A stretch of 64,000 nucleotides of DNA from positions 124,001 through 188,000 of the forward strand of contig CAMOWK010000001.1 in NCBI GenBank assembly GCA_946628415.1, given 5' to 3'. The stretch's first letter is position 1. The number at the start of each line of letters is the position of its first letter. The position numbers and the translations under genes are program-made. The notes beneath the pieces are model-generated. The model saw nothing but the letters and a program-made list of their open reading frames with translations, was not told the origin of the DNA and did not search any database. Shown piece by piece: positions 1-9,643 of this stretch. The stretch is from an uncultured Lachnospiraceae bacterium. GTDB taxonomy: Bacteria; Bacillota; Clostridia; Lachnospirales; Lachnospiraceae.

Positions 1-2518
1 CACCGTGCTCACCGCAGATACCTACGTGAAGCTTAGGATTAACCGGCTTACCAAGCTTGATTGCCATATCCATAAGCTTACCAACACCAACCTGATCAAG
101 CTTAGCAAATGGATCGCTCTCAAGAATCTTAGCATCATAGTAAGCATCTAAGAACTTACCTGCATCATCACGTGAGAAGCCATATGTCATCTGTGTAAGA
201 TCGTTAGTACCGAAGCAGAAGAAATCAGCTTCCTTAGCAATCTCATCAGCTGTAAGAGCTGCACGAGGAATCTCAATCATAGTACCAACTTCATATTCAA
301 GATTTACGCCTGCTGCAGCGATTTCAGCATCAGCTGTCTCAACAACAAACTTCTTAACATACTTAAGCTCTTTAACTTCACTTGTAAGCGGAATCATGAT
401 TTCAGGCTTAATCTTCCAATCAGGATGCTCTTTCTGAACCTCGATTGCTGCACGGATAACAGCCTTTGTCTGCATCTTAGCAATCTCAGGATATGTAACT
501 GCAAGACGGCATCCTCTGTGACCCATCATTGGGTTGAATTCCTTAAGTGACTCAACGATAGCCTTAACTTCTTCAAGAGACTTACCAAGGTCATTAGCAA
601 GCTTAATCTGCTCAGCTTCCTCATGAGGAACGAACTCATGAAGTGGTGGATCAAGGAATCTTATAGTAACAGGATTACCCTCAAGTGCCTCATAAAGTGC
701 CTTGAAGTCTCCCTGCTGATAAGGAAGAATCTTATCAAGTGCCTTCTCACGAGCTTCAACTGTATCTGCACAGATCATCTCACGGAATGCAGCAATTCTG
801 TCCTCTTCAAAGAACATATGCTCTGTACGGCAGAGACCGATACCTTCAGCACCGAGCTCACGAGCCTTCTTAGCATCTGCAGGTGTATCAGCATTTGTAC
901 GAACCTTAAGCTTTCTGTACTTATCAGCCCAAGCCATGATACGTCCGAACTCACCGGCTATTGTTGCATCAACTGTAGGAATAAGACCTGCATAGATGTT
1001 ACCTGTAGAACCATCGATTGAGATTGGATCACCTTCTACAAATGTCTGTCCACCAAGTGTGAACTTCTTATTCTCTTCATCCATTACGATGTCACCGCAA
1101 CCGGATACACAGCATGTACCCATACCACGAGCAACAACGGCAGCATGTGATGTCATACCACCACGAACTGTAAGGATACCCTGAGCACTCTTCATACCTG
1201 TAATATCTTCAGGTGATGTCTCAAGACGAACAAGTACAACCTTCTCGCCTCTTCCAGCCCATTCAACTGCGTCATCAGCTGTAAATACAACCTTACCGCA
1301 AGCAGCACCAGGTGAAGCACCAAGTCCCTTTCCAAGTGGTGTTGCAGCCTTAAGTGCAGCAGCATCAAACTGTGGGTGAAGAAGTGTATCAAGGTTACGA
1401 GGATCGATCATAGCAACTGCTTCTGCCTCTGTCTTATGTCCTTCATCAACAAGGTCACAAGCAATCTTGAGTGCAGCAGGTGCTGTTCTCTTACCATTTC
1501 TACACTGAAGCATATAAAGCTTCTTATTCTCAACTGTGAACTCCATATCCTGCATATCATGGTAGTGATTCTCAAGAGTCTCACAAACCTTAAGGAAGTC
1601 AGAATATGCCTCTGGGAATTCCTGCTCCATCTGAGCGATTGGCATAGGAGTACGTACTCCGGCAACAACGTCCTCGCCCTGTGCATTGATAAGGAACTCA
1701 CCCATAAGCTTGTTCTCACCTGTTGCAGGATCTCTTGTAAATGCAACGCCTGTACCTGATTCATTATTAAGGTTACCAAATACCATAGGCATTACGTTTA
1801 CAGCTGTACCCCATGAATAAGGGATATCATTGTCACGACGATATACGTTAGCTCTTGGGTTATCCCATGAACGGAAAACTGCCTCGATAGCGAGCTTAAG
1901 CTGTGTAACAGGATCTGAAGGGAAATCCTCACCTAACTGATTCTTGTACTCAGCCTTGAACTGCTCTGCAAGAGTCTTAAGATCTTCAGCTGTAAGATCA
2001 ACGTCGAACTTAACACCCTTCTCTTCTTTCATCTTGTCGATAAGCTGCTCAAAATACTTCTTACCAACTTCCATAACTACATCAGAGAACATCTGAATGA
2101 AACGTCTATATGAATCATATACGAATCTTTCGAACTTAGGATCAGGGTTACCAGCTATCATAGCAGCTACAACCTCATCATTAAGACCAAGGTTAAGGAT
2201 TGTATCCATCATACCCGGCATAGATGCTCTTGCACCTGAACGAACTGATACGAGAAGAGGATTTGTAAGATCACCGAACTTCTTTCCGTTAATCTCCTCC
2301 ATCTTAGCGACACCTTCCATAACCTGTGCCATGATTTCATCATTAATCTTACGACCATCCTCATAGTACTGAGTACATGCTTCAGTTGTGATGGTAAATC
2401 CCTGTGGAACAGGAAGTCCGATACTTGTCATCTCTGCAAGGTTTGCACCCTTACCACCGAGAAGATTACGCATGGTCATATCGCCTTCACTGAACATATA
2501 GACCCACTTGTTTGCCAT
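1..2518 (-). CDS. ppdK: Pyruvate, phosphate dikinase (3' end beyond window)
   Basis: Interconverts pyruvate, ATP and phosphate with phosphoenolpyruvate, AMP and PPi; in anaerobes it serves glycolysis or gluconeogenesis in the cytoplasm. The protein opens MANKWVYMFSEGD and carries the N-terminal nucleotide-binding region (LLGGKGANLAEM, VSVRSGARASMPGMMDT). It continues into the swivelling phosphohistidine domain, with the catalytic His in GGMTSHAAVVARGMG, and the TIM-barrel PEP domain (GLCRTEHMFF, GTNDLTQMTYGFSRDD). About 839 residues are present; the family is about 875, so roughly the last 35, including the end of the GxCGEH active-site segment, lie off the left edge. The ATG at 2518 follows a TAGGAGG ribosome site. 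It is probably monocistronic, because a terminator ends glyS upstream. Confidence 0.97.
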   Translation of the reverse strand, partial: MANKWVYMFSEGDMTMRNLLGGKGANLAEMTSIGLPVPQGFTITTEACTQYYEDGRKINDEIMAQVMEGVAKMEEINGKKFGDLTNPLLVSVRSGARASMPGMMDTILNLGLNDEVVAAMIAGNPDPKFERFVYDSYRRFIQMFSDVVMEVGKKYFEQLIDKMKEEKGVKFDVDLTAEDLKTLAEQFKAEYKNQLGEDFPSDPVTQLKLAIEAVFRSWDNPRANVYRRDNDIPYSWGTAVNVMPMVFGNLNNESGTGVAFTRDPATGENKLMGEFLINAQGEDVVAGVRTPMPIAQMEQEFPEAYSDFLKVCETLENHYHDMQDMEFTVENKKLYMLQCRNGKRTAPAALKIACDLVDEGHKTEAEAVAMIDPRNLDTLLHPQFDAAALKAATPLGKGLGASPGAACGKVVFTADDAVEWAGRGEKVVLVRLETSPEDITGMKSAQGILTVRGGMTSHAAVVARGMGTCCVSGCGDIVMDEENKKFTLGGQTFVEGDPISIDGSTGNIYAGLIPTVDATIAGEFGRIMAWADKYRKLKVRTNADTPADAKKARELGAEGIGLCRTEHMFFEEDRIAAFREMICADTVEAREKALDKILPYQQGDFKALYEALEGNPVTIRFLDPPLHEFVPHEEAEQIKLANDLGKSLEEVKAIVESLKEFNPMMGHRGCRLAVTYPEIAKMQTKAVIRAAIEVQKEHPDWKIKPEIMIPLTSEVKELKYVKKFVVETADAEIAAAGVNLEYEVGTMIEIPRAALTADEIAKEADFFCFGTNDLTQMTYGFSRDDAGKFLDAYYDAKILESDPFAKLDQVGVGKLMDMAIKLGKPVNPKLHVGICGEHG

Positions 2519-2618
2519 TTTGTTACTTACCTCCTAATAATTATTTGTCTTACGTTAATGCCTTGCATATACCTAAAAATAAGCATAAAGAAACAAAGCT
2601 TTTTCGTAGCTATGCGCA

Positions 2619-2627
2619 ATTATAACA
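2619..2627 (-). promoter_or_regulatory. Extended -10 promoter for ppdK
   Basis: Read on the minus strand the sequence is TGTTATAAT, a TGn extended -10 element with a consensus TATAAT. No good -35 box lies 17 bases upstream. It sits about 100 bases upstream of the ppdK ATG, implying a leader of about 95 nt. Confidence 0.5.
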
Positions 2628-2641
2628 TAACTTAAATCATA

Positions 2642-2678
2642 AAAAAAGTATCAGTTTAGCCAAAACTGATACTTTTTT
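2642..2678 (-). terminator. Rho-independent terminator after glyS
   Basis: A 16-bp A/T-flanked stem (arms 2642-2657 and 2663-2678) with a 5-base loop. It is followed by T-runs on both strands, so it could work in either direction. It lies just past the glyS stop and separates glyS from ppdK. Confidence 0.9.
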
Positions 2679-2711
2679 ATATACATTATCATTGTTTTAA
2701 AAACATTGATC

Positions 2712-4109
2712 TTAATACTCAAATTTCTTTTCAAAATAAGCCTTAAGATCTTCTATCTTAATTCTCTCCTGCTCCATAGTATCTCTGTCACGGACTGTAA
2801 CTGCTCCGTCAGTTTCAGAATCAAAGTCATATGTAACACAGAAAGGAGTTCCGATCTCATCCTGACGTCTGTATCTCTTACCTATAGCTCCTCTGTCATC
2901 GTATTCACAGTTGTAATACTTTGAAAGCTCCGTATAGATCTTGTCAGCACCTTCCGAAAGCTTCTTGGAAAGCGGAAGCACGCCGATCTTTACAGGTGCA
3001 ATAGCCGGATGGAAATGAAGGACAGTCCTTACATCATTCTTCTCTGCATCAAGAACCTCTTCATCATATGCTTCACAAAGGAATGCAAGCGTAACTCTGT
3101 CAGCACCGAGCGACGGCTCGATTACATAAGGAATATACTTCTCCTTTGTCTCGTCATCAAAGTATTCCATAGGCTCGCCTGAAACTTTCTGATGCTGTGT
3201 AAGGTCATAGTCTGTTCTGTCTGCTATACCCCAAAGTTCGCCCCAGTCAGTGAATGGGAATGCATACTCAATATCAGTTGTAGCATTACTGTAGAATGAA
3301 AGCTCCTCTTTATCATGATCACGAAGTCTAAGGTTTTCAGCCTTGATTCCAAGATCAAGAAGCCAGTTATAACAATAATTTCTCCAGTACTCAAACCACT
3401 CAAGATCAGTTCCCGGCTTGCAGAAGAACTCCAGCTCCATCTGCTCAAACTCTCTTGTTCTGAAAGTAAAGTTACCCGGTGTTATTTCATTTCTGAATGA
3501 CTTACCAACCTGACCGATTCCGAAAGGAACCTTCTTACGTGATGTACGCTGAACATTTTTAAAGTTTACGAATATACCCTGAGCTGTTTCAGGACGAAGG
3601 TAAACAACATCCTTTGCATCCTCAGTTACACCCTGGAATGTTTTAAACATAAGGTTGAACTGACGTATACCTGTGAAGTTATGCTTTCCGCAGTTTGGAC
3701 ATGGAACATTATTGTCAGATATGAATTTTTCCATCTTCTCGTTGTCCCATCCATCCACAGAACCTTCAAGCGTGATGTTATTTTCAGAAGCAAATGCCTC
3801 GATAAGCTGATCTGCTCTGTGTCTTGAATGACATTCCTTACAATCCATAAGAGGATCAGAAAAGCTTCCAAGATGTCCTGATGCTACCCATGTCTGCGGA
3901 TTCATAAGAATTGCCGAATCAAGCCCAACATTAAGAGGATTTTCCTGAATAAACTTTTTCCACCATGCCTTCTTGACATTATTCTTAAGTTCAACACCGA
4001 TATTACCGTAATCCCATGTATTGGCAAGTCCGCCGTAAATCTCAGAACCCGGGAATATAAATCCTCTTGATTTTGCAAGCGCAACAATCTTATCCATGTT
4101 TTTTTCCAT
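2712..4109 (-). CDS. glyS: Glycyl-tRNA synthetase (alpha2 type)
   Basis: Charges tRNA-Gly with glycine using ATP; class II synthetase of the single-chain dimeric type also found in eukaryotes and many Firmicutes. The start [27 protein letters not shown] is typical, and class II motif 2 is seen as [28 protein letters not shown]. The C-terminal anticodon-binding region ends the protein. Length 465 aa is normal. The ATG at 4109 has AAGGAG 8 bases upstream; a second ATG at codon 5 is less well placed. It lies 11 bases after the lipoprotein stop at 4121, so it is probably the last gene of the M16-era-recO-lipoprotein-glyS run. Confidence 0.96.
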   Translation of the reverse strand: MEKNMDKIVALAKSRGFIFPGSEIYGGLANTWDYGNIGVELKNNVKKAWWKKFIQENPLNVGLDSAILMNPQTWVASGHLGSFSDPLMDCKECHSRHRADQLIEAFASENNITLEGSVDGWDNEKMEKFISDNNVPCPNCGKHNFTGIRQFNLMFKTFQGVTEDAKDVVYLRPETAQGIFVNFKNVQRTSRKKVPFGIGQVGKSFRNEITPGNFTFRTREFEQMELEFFCKPGTDLEWFEYWRNYCYNWLLDLGIKAENLRLRDHDKEELSFYSNATTDIEYAFPFTDWGELWGIADRTDYDLTQHQKVSGEPMEYFDDETKEKYIPYVIEPSLGADRVTLAFLCEAYDEEVLDAEKNDVRTVLHFHPAIAPVKIGVLPLSKKLSEGADKIYTELSKYYNCEYDDRGAIGKRYRRQDEIGTPFCVTYDFDSETDGAVTVRDRDTMEQERIKIEDLKAYFEKKFEY

Positions 4110-4120
4110 TTTTATTCTCC

Positions 4121-4921
4121 TTAGAAATTCATTTTAAATACTATTATAGCAACGCCTTCTCCATCAGTACTTATCGTACCGGATGAATCAAGCACAGCAT
4201 GCTTGTTATAATATAAGAATTCACCGCCGTCGAGCTTTATATCTATCGCTCCGGGAACTGTAAACATCATGATACTCTCATCCGTGATGCTTGATGAATC
4301 AACAACATCATTGGTGCTGGCATCGGTAAATGTAGCCGTTATAACTTCCGGAACTTTACCATCTTCTTTTTCCTTATCCTGTTCCCTTTTCAGATCATCA
4401 TACTCAGCTCTTGTAAGCCCTGCTTCCGCAAGCTCTGCATCAGAAACCTCTTCGTCTGTTTCTTCGGTTTCATCACTCATGCTTGCAGCATTTAATTTAA
4501 CAAACTCTTCATTTGCAATTTCATTACAATACTCTTCATTATAAAGCGAAAATGTAACGTTCATGTTATTGAAATCATTGTATGAATCAAAGTCATTATA
4601 GATAATAGCCGATTTGACAATCCCGTCATTATTATCAAACTGAACAAAGCTTATCTTCTCTGCCCCGGCCTTATCATTATATGCCTTAACCTCATTCTTT
4701 ATATAATCACTGAGTCCCGAATAATCAAAGGTAACATCACTGTAGTCATCAATAGAAATCTCCAGTATGTCTCCGTTCTCATCCATAATAATGGTATCAG
4801 TATCATAATCCGAAAAATAATCTTTATTTGTGATATTATATTCATTGTCCTTTTTGCCGCATCCAACCAGTGCTGTAAGGAGGGCTAGTGCTGTAAGAAC
4901 AGCAGTAATCATCTTCTTCAT
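4121..4921 (-). CDS. Predicted lipoprotein of unknown function
   Basis: Not recognised as a named family. The protein is 266 aa and begins with a lipoprotein signal peptide ([21 protein letters not shown], lipobox LVGC at about residue 21), so it should be anchored to the outer face of the membrane. An acidic linker (about residues 150-180) separates an N-terminal half from a C-terminal beta-rich region ending in hydrophobic strands ([10 protein letters not shown]). No enzyme motif is visible. It sits between recO and glyS, only 11 bases before glyS and 62 bases after recO. The ribosome site is weak. Confidence 0.75.
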   Translation of the reverse strand: MKKMITAVLTALALLTALVGCGKKDNEYNITNKDYFSDYDTDTIIMDENGDILEISIDDYSDVTFDYSGLSDYIKNEVKAYNDKAGAEKISFVQFDNNDGIVKSAIIYNDFDSYNDFNNMNVTFSLYNEEYCNEIANEEFVKLNAASMSDETEETDEEVSDAELAEAGLTRAEYDDLKREQDKEKEDGKVPEVITATFTDASTNDVVDSSSITDESIMMFTVPGAIDIKLDGGEFLYYNKHAVLDSSGTISTDGEGVAIIVFKMNF

Positions 4922-4983
4922 ATTAAAGTCACGTATCTCTCTTTCTGTAATCTAGGATATATTACATTTATTTAAAAACTTTT

Positions 4984-5730
4984 TCAATATAAACTGTCAA
5001 GAATTTCAAGCGACTTAAATTTCCTGTCAATGAATCGTCCTACGTACTTATCAGCGACTTTCATAACCATATCCTTTTCCGCTTCATCTATTGATAGGGC
5101 ATAAAGCCTTGTAAGAGGTCCATGACAAATGTGATGGAAAACACTCTTCAGATTTTCAGTAAGTAAAACAGTATCACTTACATTTTTCTTTTTAATGCAG
5201 TCGTCACATATAAGTCCTCTCTCTTTTATACTTATATACCTTGCATCTTCCTTTCCACATCCTGTGCAGCCATTTACCTGAAGTCCCTCTCCTTCATACT
5301 CCATGAGCCTCAGTTCATAAACAGCTTTAGCAAGTTTATAATCAGGCTTGTCGCCAAGAAGATACTTAAATGACACATATAAAAGATTCAGTTCATCACG
5401 CGCCCTTACATTTTCTCTTGTATAGTAACCGGCAAGTTCACACATGTAGGATGCAAAACAGAATTTCTCCATGTCACTTGAAAGAGCATCAAACGTTTCG
5501 GTTATTTCAGCAGAAAGAAGTGTATACGCGGTCCTACCCTGCCTTAAACTGAACTCTCCCATGGTAAAACTTCTGGTTGCCGCTGCCAGATGACTTTTTG
5601 GTCTTCTTGCACCGTTAGCAAAAACTGTAATCTTACCAAATTCCGATGAGAGAAGAATTATACGTCTGTCAGATTCACCCTGAGGTGCACTTGACAGAAC
5701 TATTCCATTTAATCTAATCTCCTGATCCAT
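4984..5730 (-). CDS. recO: DNA repair protein RecO
   Basis: RecO helps load RecA on SSB-coated single-stranded DNA in the RecFOR pathway. The N-terminal OB fold reads GIVLSSAPQGESDRRIILLSSEFGKITVFANGARRPKS in register with the family. A four-Cys zinc site (CTGCGKEDARY...LICDDC) is seen near residue 155-180. I chose the ATG at 5730, one base after the era stop (TGATATG), as in tightly coupled operons. An upstream in-frame ATG at 5754 inside era would add 8 residues; neither has a strong ribosome site. The product is 248 aa, normal for the family. The era-recO order is common in Firmicutes. Confidence 0.93.
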   Translation of the reverse strand: MDQEIRLNGIVLSSAPQGESDRRIILLSSEFGKITVFANGARRPKSHLAAATRSFTMGEFSLRQGRTAYTLLSAEITETFDALSSDMEKFCFASYMCELAGYYTRENVRARDELNLLYVSFKYLLGDKPDYKLAKAVYELRLMEYEGEGLQVNGCTGCGKEDARYISIKERGLICDDCIKKKNVSDTVLLTENLKSVFHHICHGPLTRLYALSIDEAEKDMVMKVADKYVGRFIDRKFKSLEILDSLY

Positions 5731-5731
5731 A

Positions 5732-6637
5732 TCAGTCCGTCTCTTTATATCCAAATGATTTAAGATCGCTCAGGCTTTCACGCCAGTCACGTCTTACCTT
5801 AACCCAGAGTTTAAGATTCACCTTCATTTCGAGCATTTTTTCAATTTCTATTCTGGCGCCTGTTCCGATGTTTTTAAGCATCGCACCGCCCTTCCCGATT
5901 ATAATGCCCTTATGTGAATCCCTTTCACAAATAATCGTTGCATCTATATCAACTATTCCGCCATCAGGTCTTATCTTCATCCTTTCAACTGTGACAGCGA
6001 TGCCGTGAGGCACTTCCTTGTCCAGTTTTCTGAGTGCCGACTCTCTGATCAGTTCCTTAACGATTTCTCTTTCCGTTTCCTCAGTAACCGTTTCGGGATC
6101 ATAGTAGAAAGGTCCTTCAGGCAGATGTTTCATAATTGTATCTATAAGTTCTTCCCTGTTTTTATTCCTTAGTGCGGAGACAGGAACAATATCAGCAAAG
6201 TCACAAACATCTTTATATGCATTTATCGCTTCGGCAAGTTCTTCCTTAGTACATGTATCAATCTTGTTTATTACAAGAATGATCGGTACATTTACTTTGC
6301 GAAGCCTCTCTATAATGCTCAGTTCACCTTTCCCGATATAGGTAGTTGGTTCAACAAGCCAAAGAACTGCGTCAGCCTCATCAATGGACGAAACCGCTGC
6401 ATCAAGCATATATTCGCCGAGCTTATTCTTTGCTTTATTTATACCCGGAGTGTCAAGGAATACTATCTGTCCCTTTTCCTCATCCGTATATACAGTTTTA
6501 ATCTTGTTTCTGGTAGTCTGCGCCTTACTGCTCATAATGGCAATCTTCTGCCCTATTATAAGATTCATCAGCGTGGACTTACCTACATTTGGCCTGCCCA
6601 CTATAGTCACAAAACCCGATTTCAATTTATCTTCCAT
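5732..6637 (-). CDS. era: GTPase Era
   Basis: Essential ribosome-associated GTPase that binds the 3' end of 16S rRNA and helps mature the 30S subunit. The G1 motif is GRPNVGKS at residues 14-21. G3 is DTPG, G4 is NKID, and the C-terminal KH domain contains GIIIGKGGAMLKNIG. Length 301 aa is typical. The ATG at 6637 has GGAG 6 bases upstream. It lies 13 bases after the M16 peptidase stop and one base before the recO start, so the three are almost certainly co-transcribed. Confidence 0.98.
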   Translation of the reverse strand: MEDKLKSGFVTIVGRPNVGKSTLMNLIIGQKIAIMSSKAQTTRNKIKTVYTDEEKGQIVFLDTPGINKAKNKLGEYMLDAAVSSIDEADAVLWLVEPTTYIGKGELSIIERLRKVNVPIILVINKIDTCTKEELAEAINAYKDVCDFADIVPVSALRNKNREELIDTIMKHLPEGPFYYDPETVTEETEREIVKELIRESALRKLDKEVPHGIAVTVERMKIRPDGGIVDIDATIICERDSHKGIIIGKGGAMLKNIGTGARIEIEKMLEMKVNLKLWVKVRRDWRESLSDLKSFGYKETD

Positions 6638-6650
6638 TCACATCTCCGTT

Positions 6651-9566
6651 TTAATAAAGATTCACTACATTTTTAAACATATCACCTGCCGCATCAACTG
6701 CATCTTCACCACCTATAACACATATAGTTCCCTTATCCGTAATAGACTTAACAAGAGGTGCAAGGTTTCTTATATCAGCAGGAGTTGTACTTAGAATTTC
6801 ATCTCTGTCTTTTTGAACCATTTCATTTGTAATTCCGCTAAGGTAGGCAAGGAATGAAGCATCCCCTAGAGCTGATGGGGTAAGCGGCGAATCGACTCTG
6901 CTTATAGTACCGATAATGTATTTCAGCATATCCCTTTCATCAGCATCAAAGTTTTCAACATATTTATATGCATTTTTATAGATTTCATAAGTATTTTTAA
7001 GATTTGGATCTCTGTACGAAGTAAGATAGGATATACCGCTTCTTCCGAATGAACACATAGCGCCGTATGCTCCACCCTGAACTCTTACATTGATCCAGAG
7101 ATAATCATAAGCAAATATTATATGAAGAACAGAAAGCTTGCCTGTATAACTAAAGCCTGCCTCCTTAAAGTTTCCGGCAGTAGCAACATACTGTACCTGT
7201 GAAGAAGCTCTGAAACCTTCATTTAAAGATCCCAGTGTAAATTCCTGATACTCGCCTAGTTCTTCATCACTGAGCTTATCCGTAAAATGCATTAATGACT
7301 CAGAAAGTGCCTTAACCGGGTCATTATATGACGTAGCGGAAACCGTGAGTCCTTTTTTCCTGCCTATCTTCTTTAGAATAAAGGCTAGGTTCTTTGCTAT
7401 ATCCTCATACTTATCATCAAAGTTTTTGTCGAGGTCATCTATAAATCTGTAGTACTCAATTCCTTCAGTATATTCCCTCTTGGCAAAGAGTGTTGAAATG
7501 TAACTTTCTGCCCTCTGTGCAGAAGTAAGATGACCGCCCTCAAGCATATCCGCCTTCATTCCGGCTTTAGTTTCGGCAATAATCTCCTTAAGCCTCTTCT
7601 TGTCGGTAATATGAGATGTAAAGAATATCTCTTCTATCAGCTTAAATGCATCGCTGACGTTATCATCAAAACATTTAAACTTAATACTAAAGTTATTCTT
7701 TGCCCTGCCGCATTTAATACATGTCACGCCTCCAAGCGTGTAACCGGTTCCACCTGTAACGGTATCAACTTCACTTGCGAGATCTGAATATGAATAATTA
7801 TCTGTATCCACATATTCAAAAAGTTCAGTAAGAAGCGATGCATAACTCAGCTCTTCTTTTGTAAAATCACTTATATCAAAGCAAAGTCTTACATAACTGA
7901 TTCCATTCGTAAATATATTGTGGTGCACAAGCTTTACACCTGAAACATCATACTCCTCATTCTTATACTCTCTGGCTTTTTTATCAATATCAGCAAGTTC
8001 AAGAAGAGGAATCTTTGCCAGATCCTCATCAGGAGACGGTTCCTCCTGATACTTCTTGAGAAGTTTTGTATCTTCTATGATTTTTTCAAGCTCATCATCT
8101 GAAAGAGTGCTCTTATACTCAGCAAGCTTCTTTGCGAGTTTTTCATCCTTCTCTTTATTCATTCCATGCTTAGGAAGAAATGTAACGTAAGCCTTGTGCG
8201 GATTATCAAGAATAAGCCTCTTTATCAGATTTTCAAAGTAATCGGTATCAACCATTTCCATAAGCTTTTTATATATATGATCCTTTGAAAATGTATCGAG
8301 CGCTCTGTTATCATCATATAGCCAGTCTGAAAGAGCTGAAAGCCCCAGTAAAAGTCCCTTTGGATATCGTCCTGCATTTGCCTCTTTATGTTTAAATTCA
8401 AAATGTGTAATAGCTGCTTTAAGTGCCTTTTTATTAATGCCCTCCCCGGCTATCTTATTCAGCGTTTCATTTATAAGATTTATAAATACTTCTTCGCTTT
8501 CCTTATTAGAATTTCTGGCAACTATCGAAAAGAAAGGATCAAGCATTTCATTTTCAAATGAGCCTTCAACATCCTGACATATACCGGCATTTATTATGGC
8601 TTCCTTAAGCGGCGCACCCGGCGTTTCAAGAAGAACATAAGTAAGAATATCCATTGCAAGGGATATTTCAGCACTTTCCGCTTCCTTAATCACTGCATTA
8701 TATGAAAGAAATGTATTGTCCCTCAGGTCTTCGGAATCAGACAGTGAATAGAAGGCTTCACTTCTCTTTGGCGCATCAAATGTTTCAACAGATTTTATCT
8801 CTGACGGAACATAAAGATAATCAAAGCCCGAAAGATAATCTTTATCTATATAGAGAAGTTCATCCGCAAAATCCTTATCACCATAAAGGTAGATATAACT
8901 GTTGGAAGGATGATAGTAATTTGCATGATAATCAAGATATTCATCCCGTGTAAGAGTCGGAATATCCTCCGGATCTCCACCCGAATCAAGCCCATATATG
9001 GAATCCGGATAAAGCCCTTCAGTAACAGCCCTTGTAAGGCATGAGTCAGGCGATGAATATACGCCTCTCATTTCATTATAAACAACACCGTTTATAGTAA
9101 GCGGTGCATCCTTACTTTCCAGTTCGTAATGCCAGCCTTCCTGCTTGAAAATCTCCTCATATTTGTAAATATTAGGATGAAAAACCGCATCAAGATACAC
9201 ATCCATGAGGTTGTGATAATCTTTAAGATTACAGCTTGCAACCGGATATACGGTTTTGTCAGGATATGTCATTGCATTAAGAAATGTATTTAGTGACCCC
9301 TTTGCAAGTTCAACAAAAGGATCCTTCACCGGATACTTATCCGAACCGCAGAGAACTGTGTGTTCAACTATATGCTGTATGCCTTTACTGTTTGTAGGCG
9401 GAGTCCTGAACCCGACGCTGAAAACCTTATTATCATCATCATTTTCAATAACAAGAAAACGTGCCTTTGTTTTATTATGTGAAAGCACATATCCTTTACC
9501 GTTTACCTCAGGGAGGTTCTTTTCTTCTATCAGAGTATAGATTCCTTCCAGTTTACTTATATTCAT
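6651..9566 (-). CDS. M16C-family zinc metalloprotease (presequence-protease type)
   Basis: Large single-chain inverzincin of the M16C group (presequence protease, insulinase superfamily), predicted to degrade peptides in the cytoplasm since no signal peptide is seen. The inverted zinc motif HIVEH is at residues 65-69. It is followed by LCGSDKYPVKDPF and LNAMTYPDKTVYPV, both characteristic of the group, and a distal acidic zinc ligand is likely in VVYNEMRGVYSSP. The full two-half enzyme (971 aa) is present. The ATG at 9566 has AAGGAG just upstream. It is the first gene of the run leading to era and recO. Confidence 0.93.
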   Translation of the reverse strand: MNISKLEGIYTLIEEKNLPEVNGKGYVLSHNKTKARFLVIENDDDNKVFSVGFRTPPTNSKGIQHIVEHTVLCGSDKYPVKDPFVELAKGSLNTFLNAMTYPDKTVYPVASCNLKDYHNLMDVYLDAVFHPNIYKYEEIFKQEGWHYELESKDAPLTINGVVYNEMRGVYSSPDSCLTRAVTEGLYPDSIYGLDSGGDPEDIPTLTRDEYLDYHANYYHPSNSYIYLYGDKDFADELLYIDKDYLSGFDYLYVPSEIKSVETFDAPKRSEAFYSLSDSEDLRDNTFLSYNAVIKEAESAEISLAMDILTYVLLETPGAPLKEAIINAGICQDVEGSFENEMLDPFFSIVARNSNKESEEVFINLINETLNKIAGEGINKKALKAAITHFEFKHKEANAGRYPKGLLLGLSALSDWLYDDNRALDTFSKDHIYKKLMEMVDTDYFENLIKRLILDNPHKAYVTFLPKHGMNKEKDEKLAKKLAEYKSTLSDDELEKIIEDTKLLKKYQEEPSPDEDLAKIPLLELADIDKKAREYKNEEYDVSGVKLVHHNIFTNGISYVRLCFDISDFTKEELSYASLLTELFEYVDTDNYSYSDLASEVDTVTGGTGYTLGGVTCIKCGRAKNNFSIKFKCFDDNVSDAFKLIEEIFFTSHITDKKRLKEIIAETKAGMKADMLEGGHLTSAQRAESYISTLFAKREYTEGIEYYRFIDDLDKNFDDKYEDIAKNLAFILKKIGRKKGLTVSATSYNDPVKALSESLMHFTDKLSDEELGEYQEFTLGSLNEGFRASSQVQYVATAGNFKEAGFSYTGKLSVLHIIFAYDYLWINVRVQGGAYGAMCSFGRSGISYLTSYRDPNLKNTYEIYKNAYKYVENFDADERDMLKYIIGTISRVDSPLTPSALGDASFLAYLSGITNEMVQKDRDEILSTTPADIRNLAPLVKSITDKGTICVIGGEDAVDAAGDMFKNVVNLY

Positions 9567-9643
9567 GTCTTCTCCTTAAATAATCTTTATTACATTTATA
9601 TCGGCTTATCTGTTGATATTTGAACAGACTGTCTATATATGCT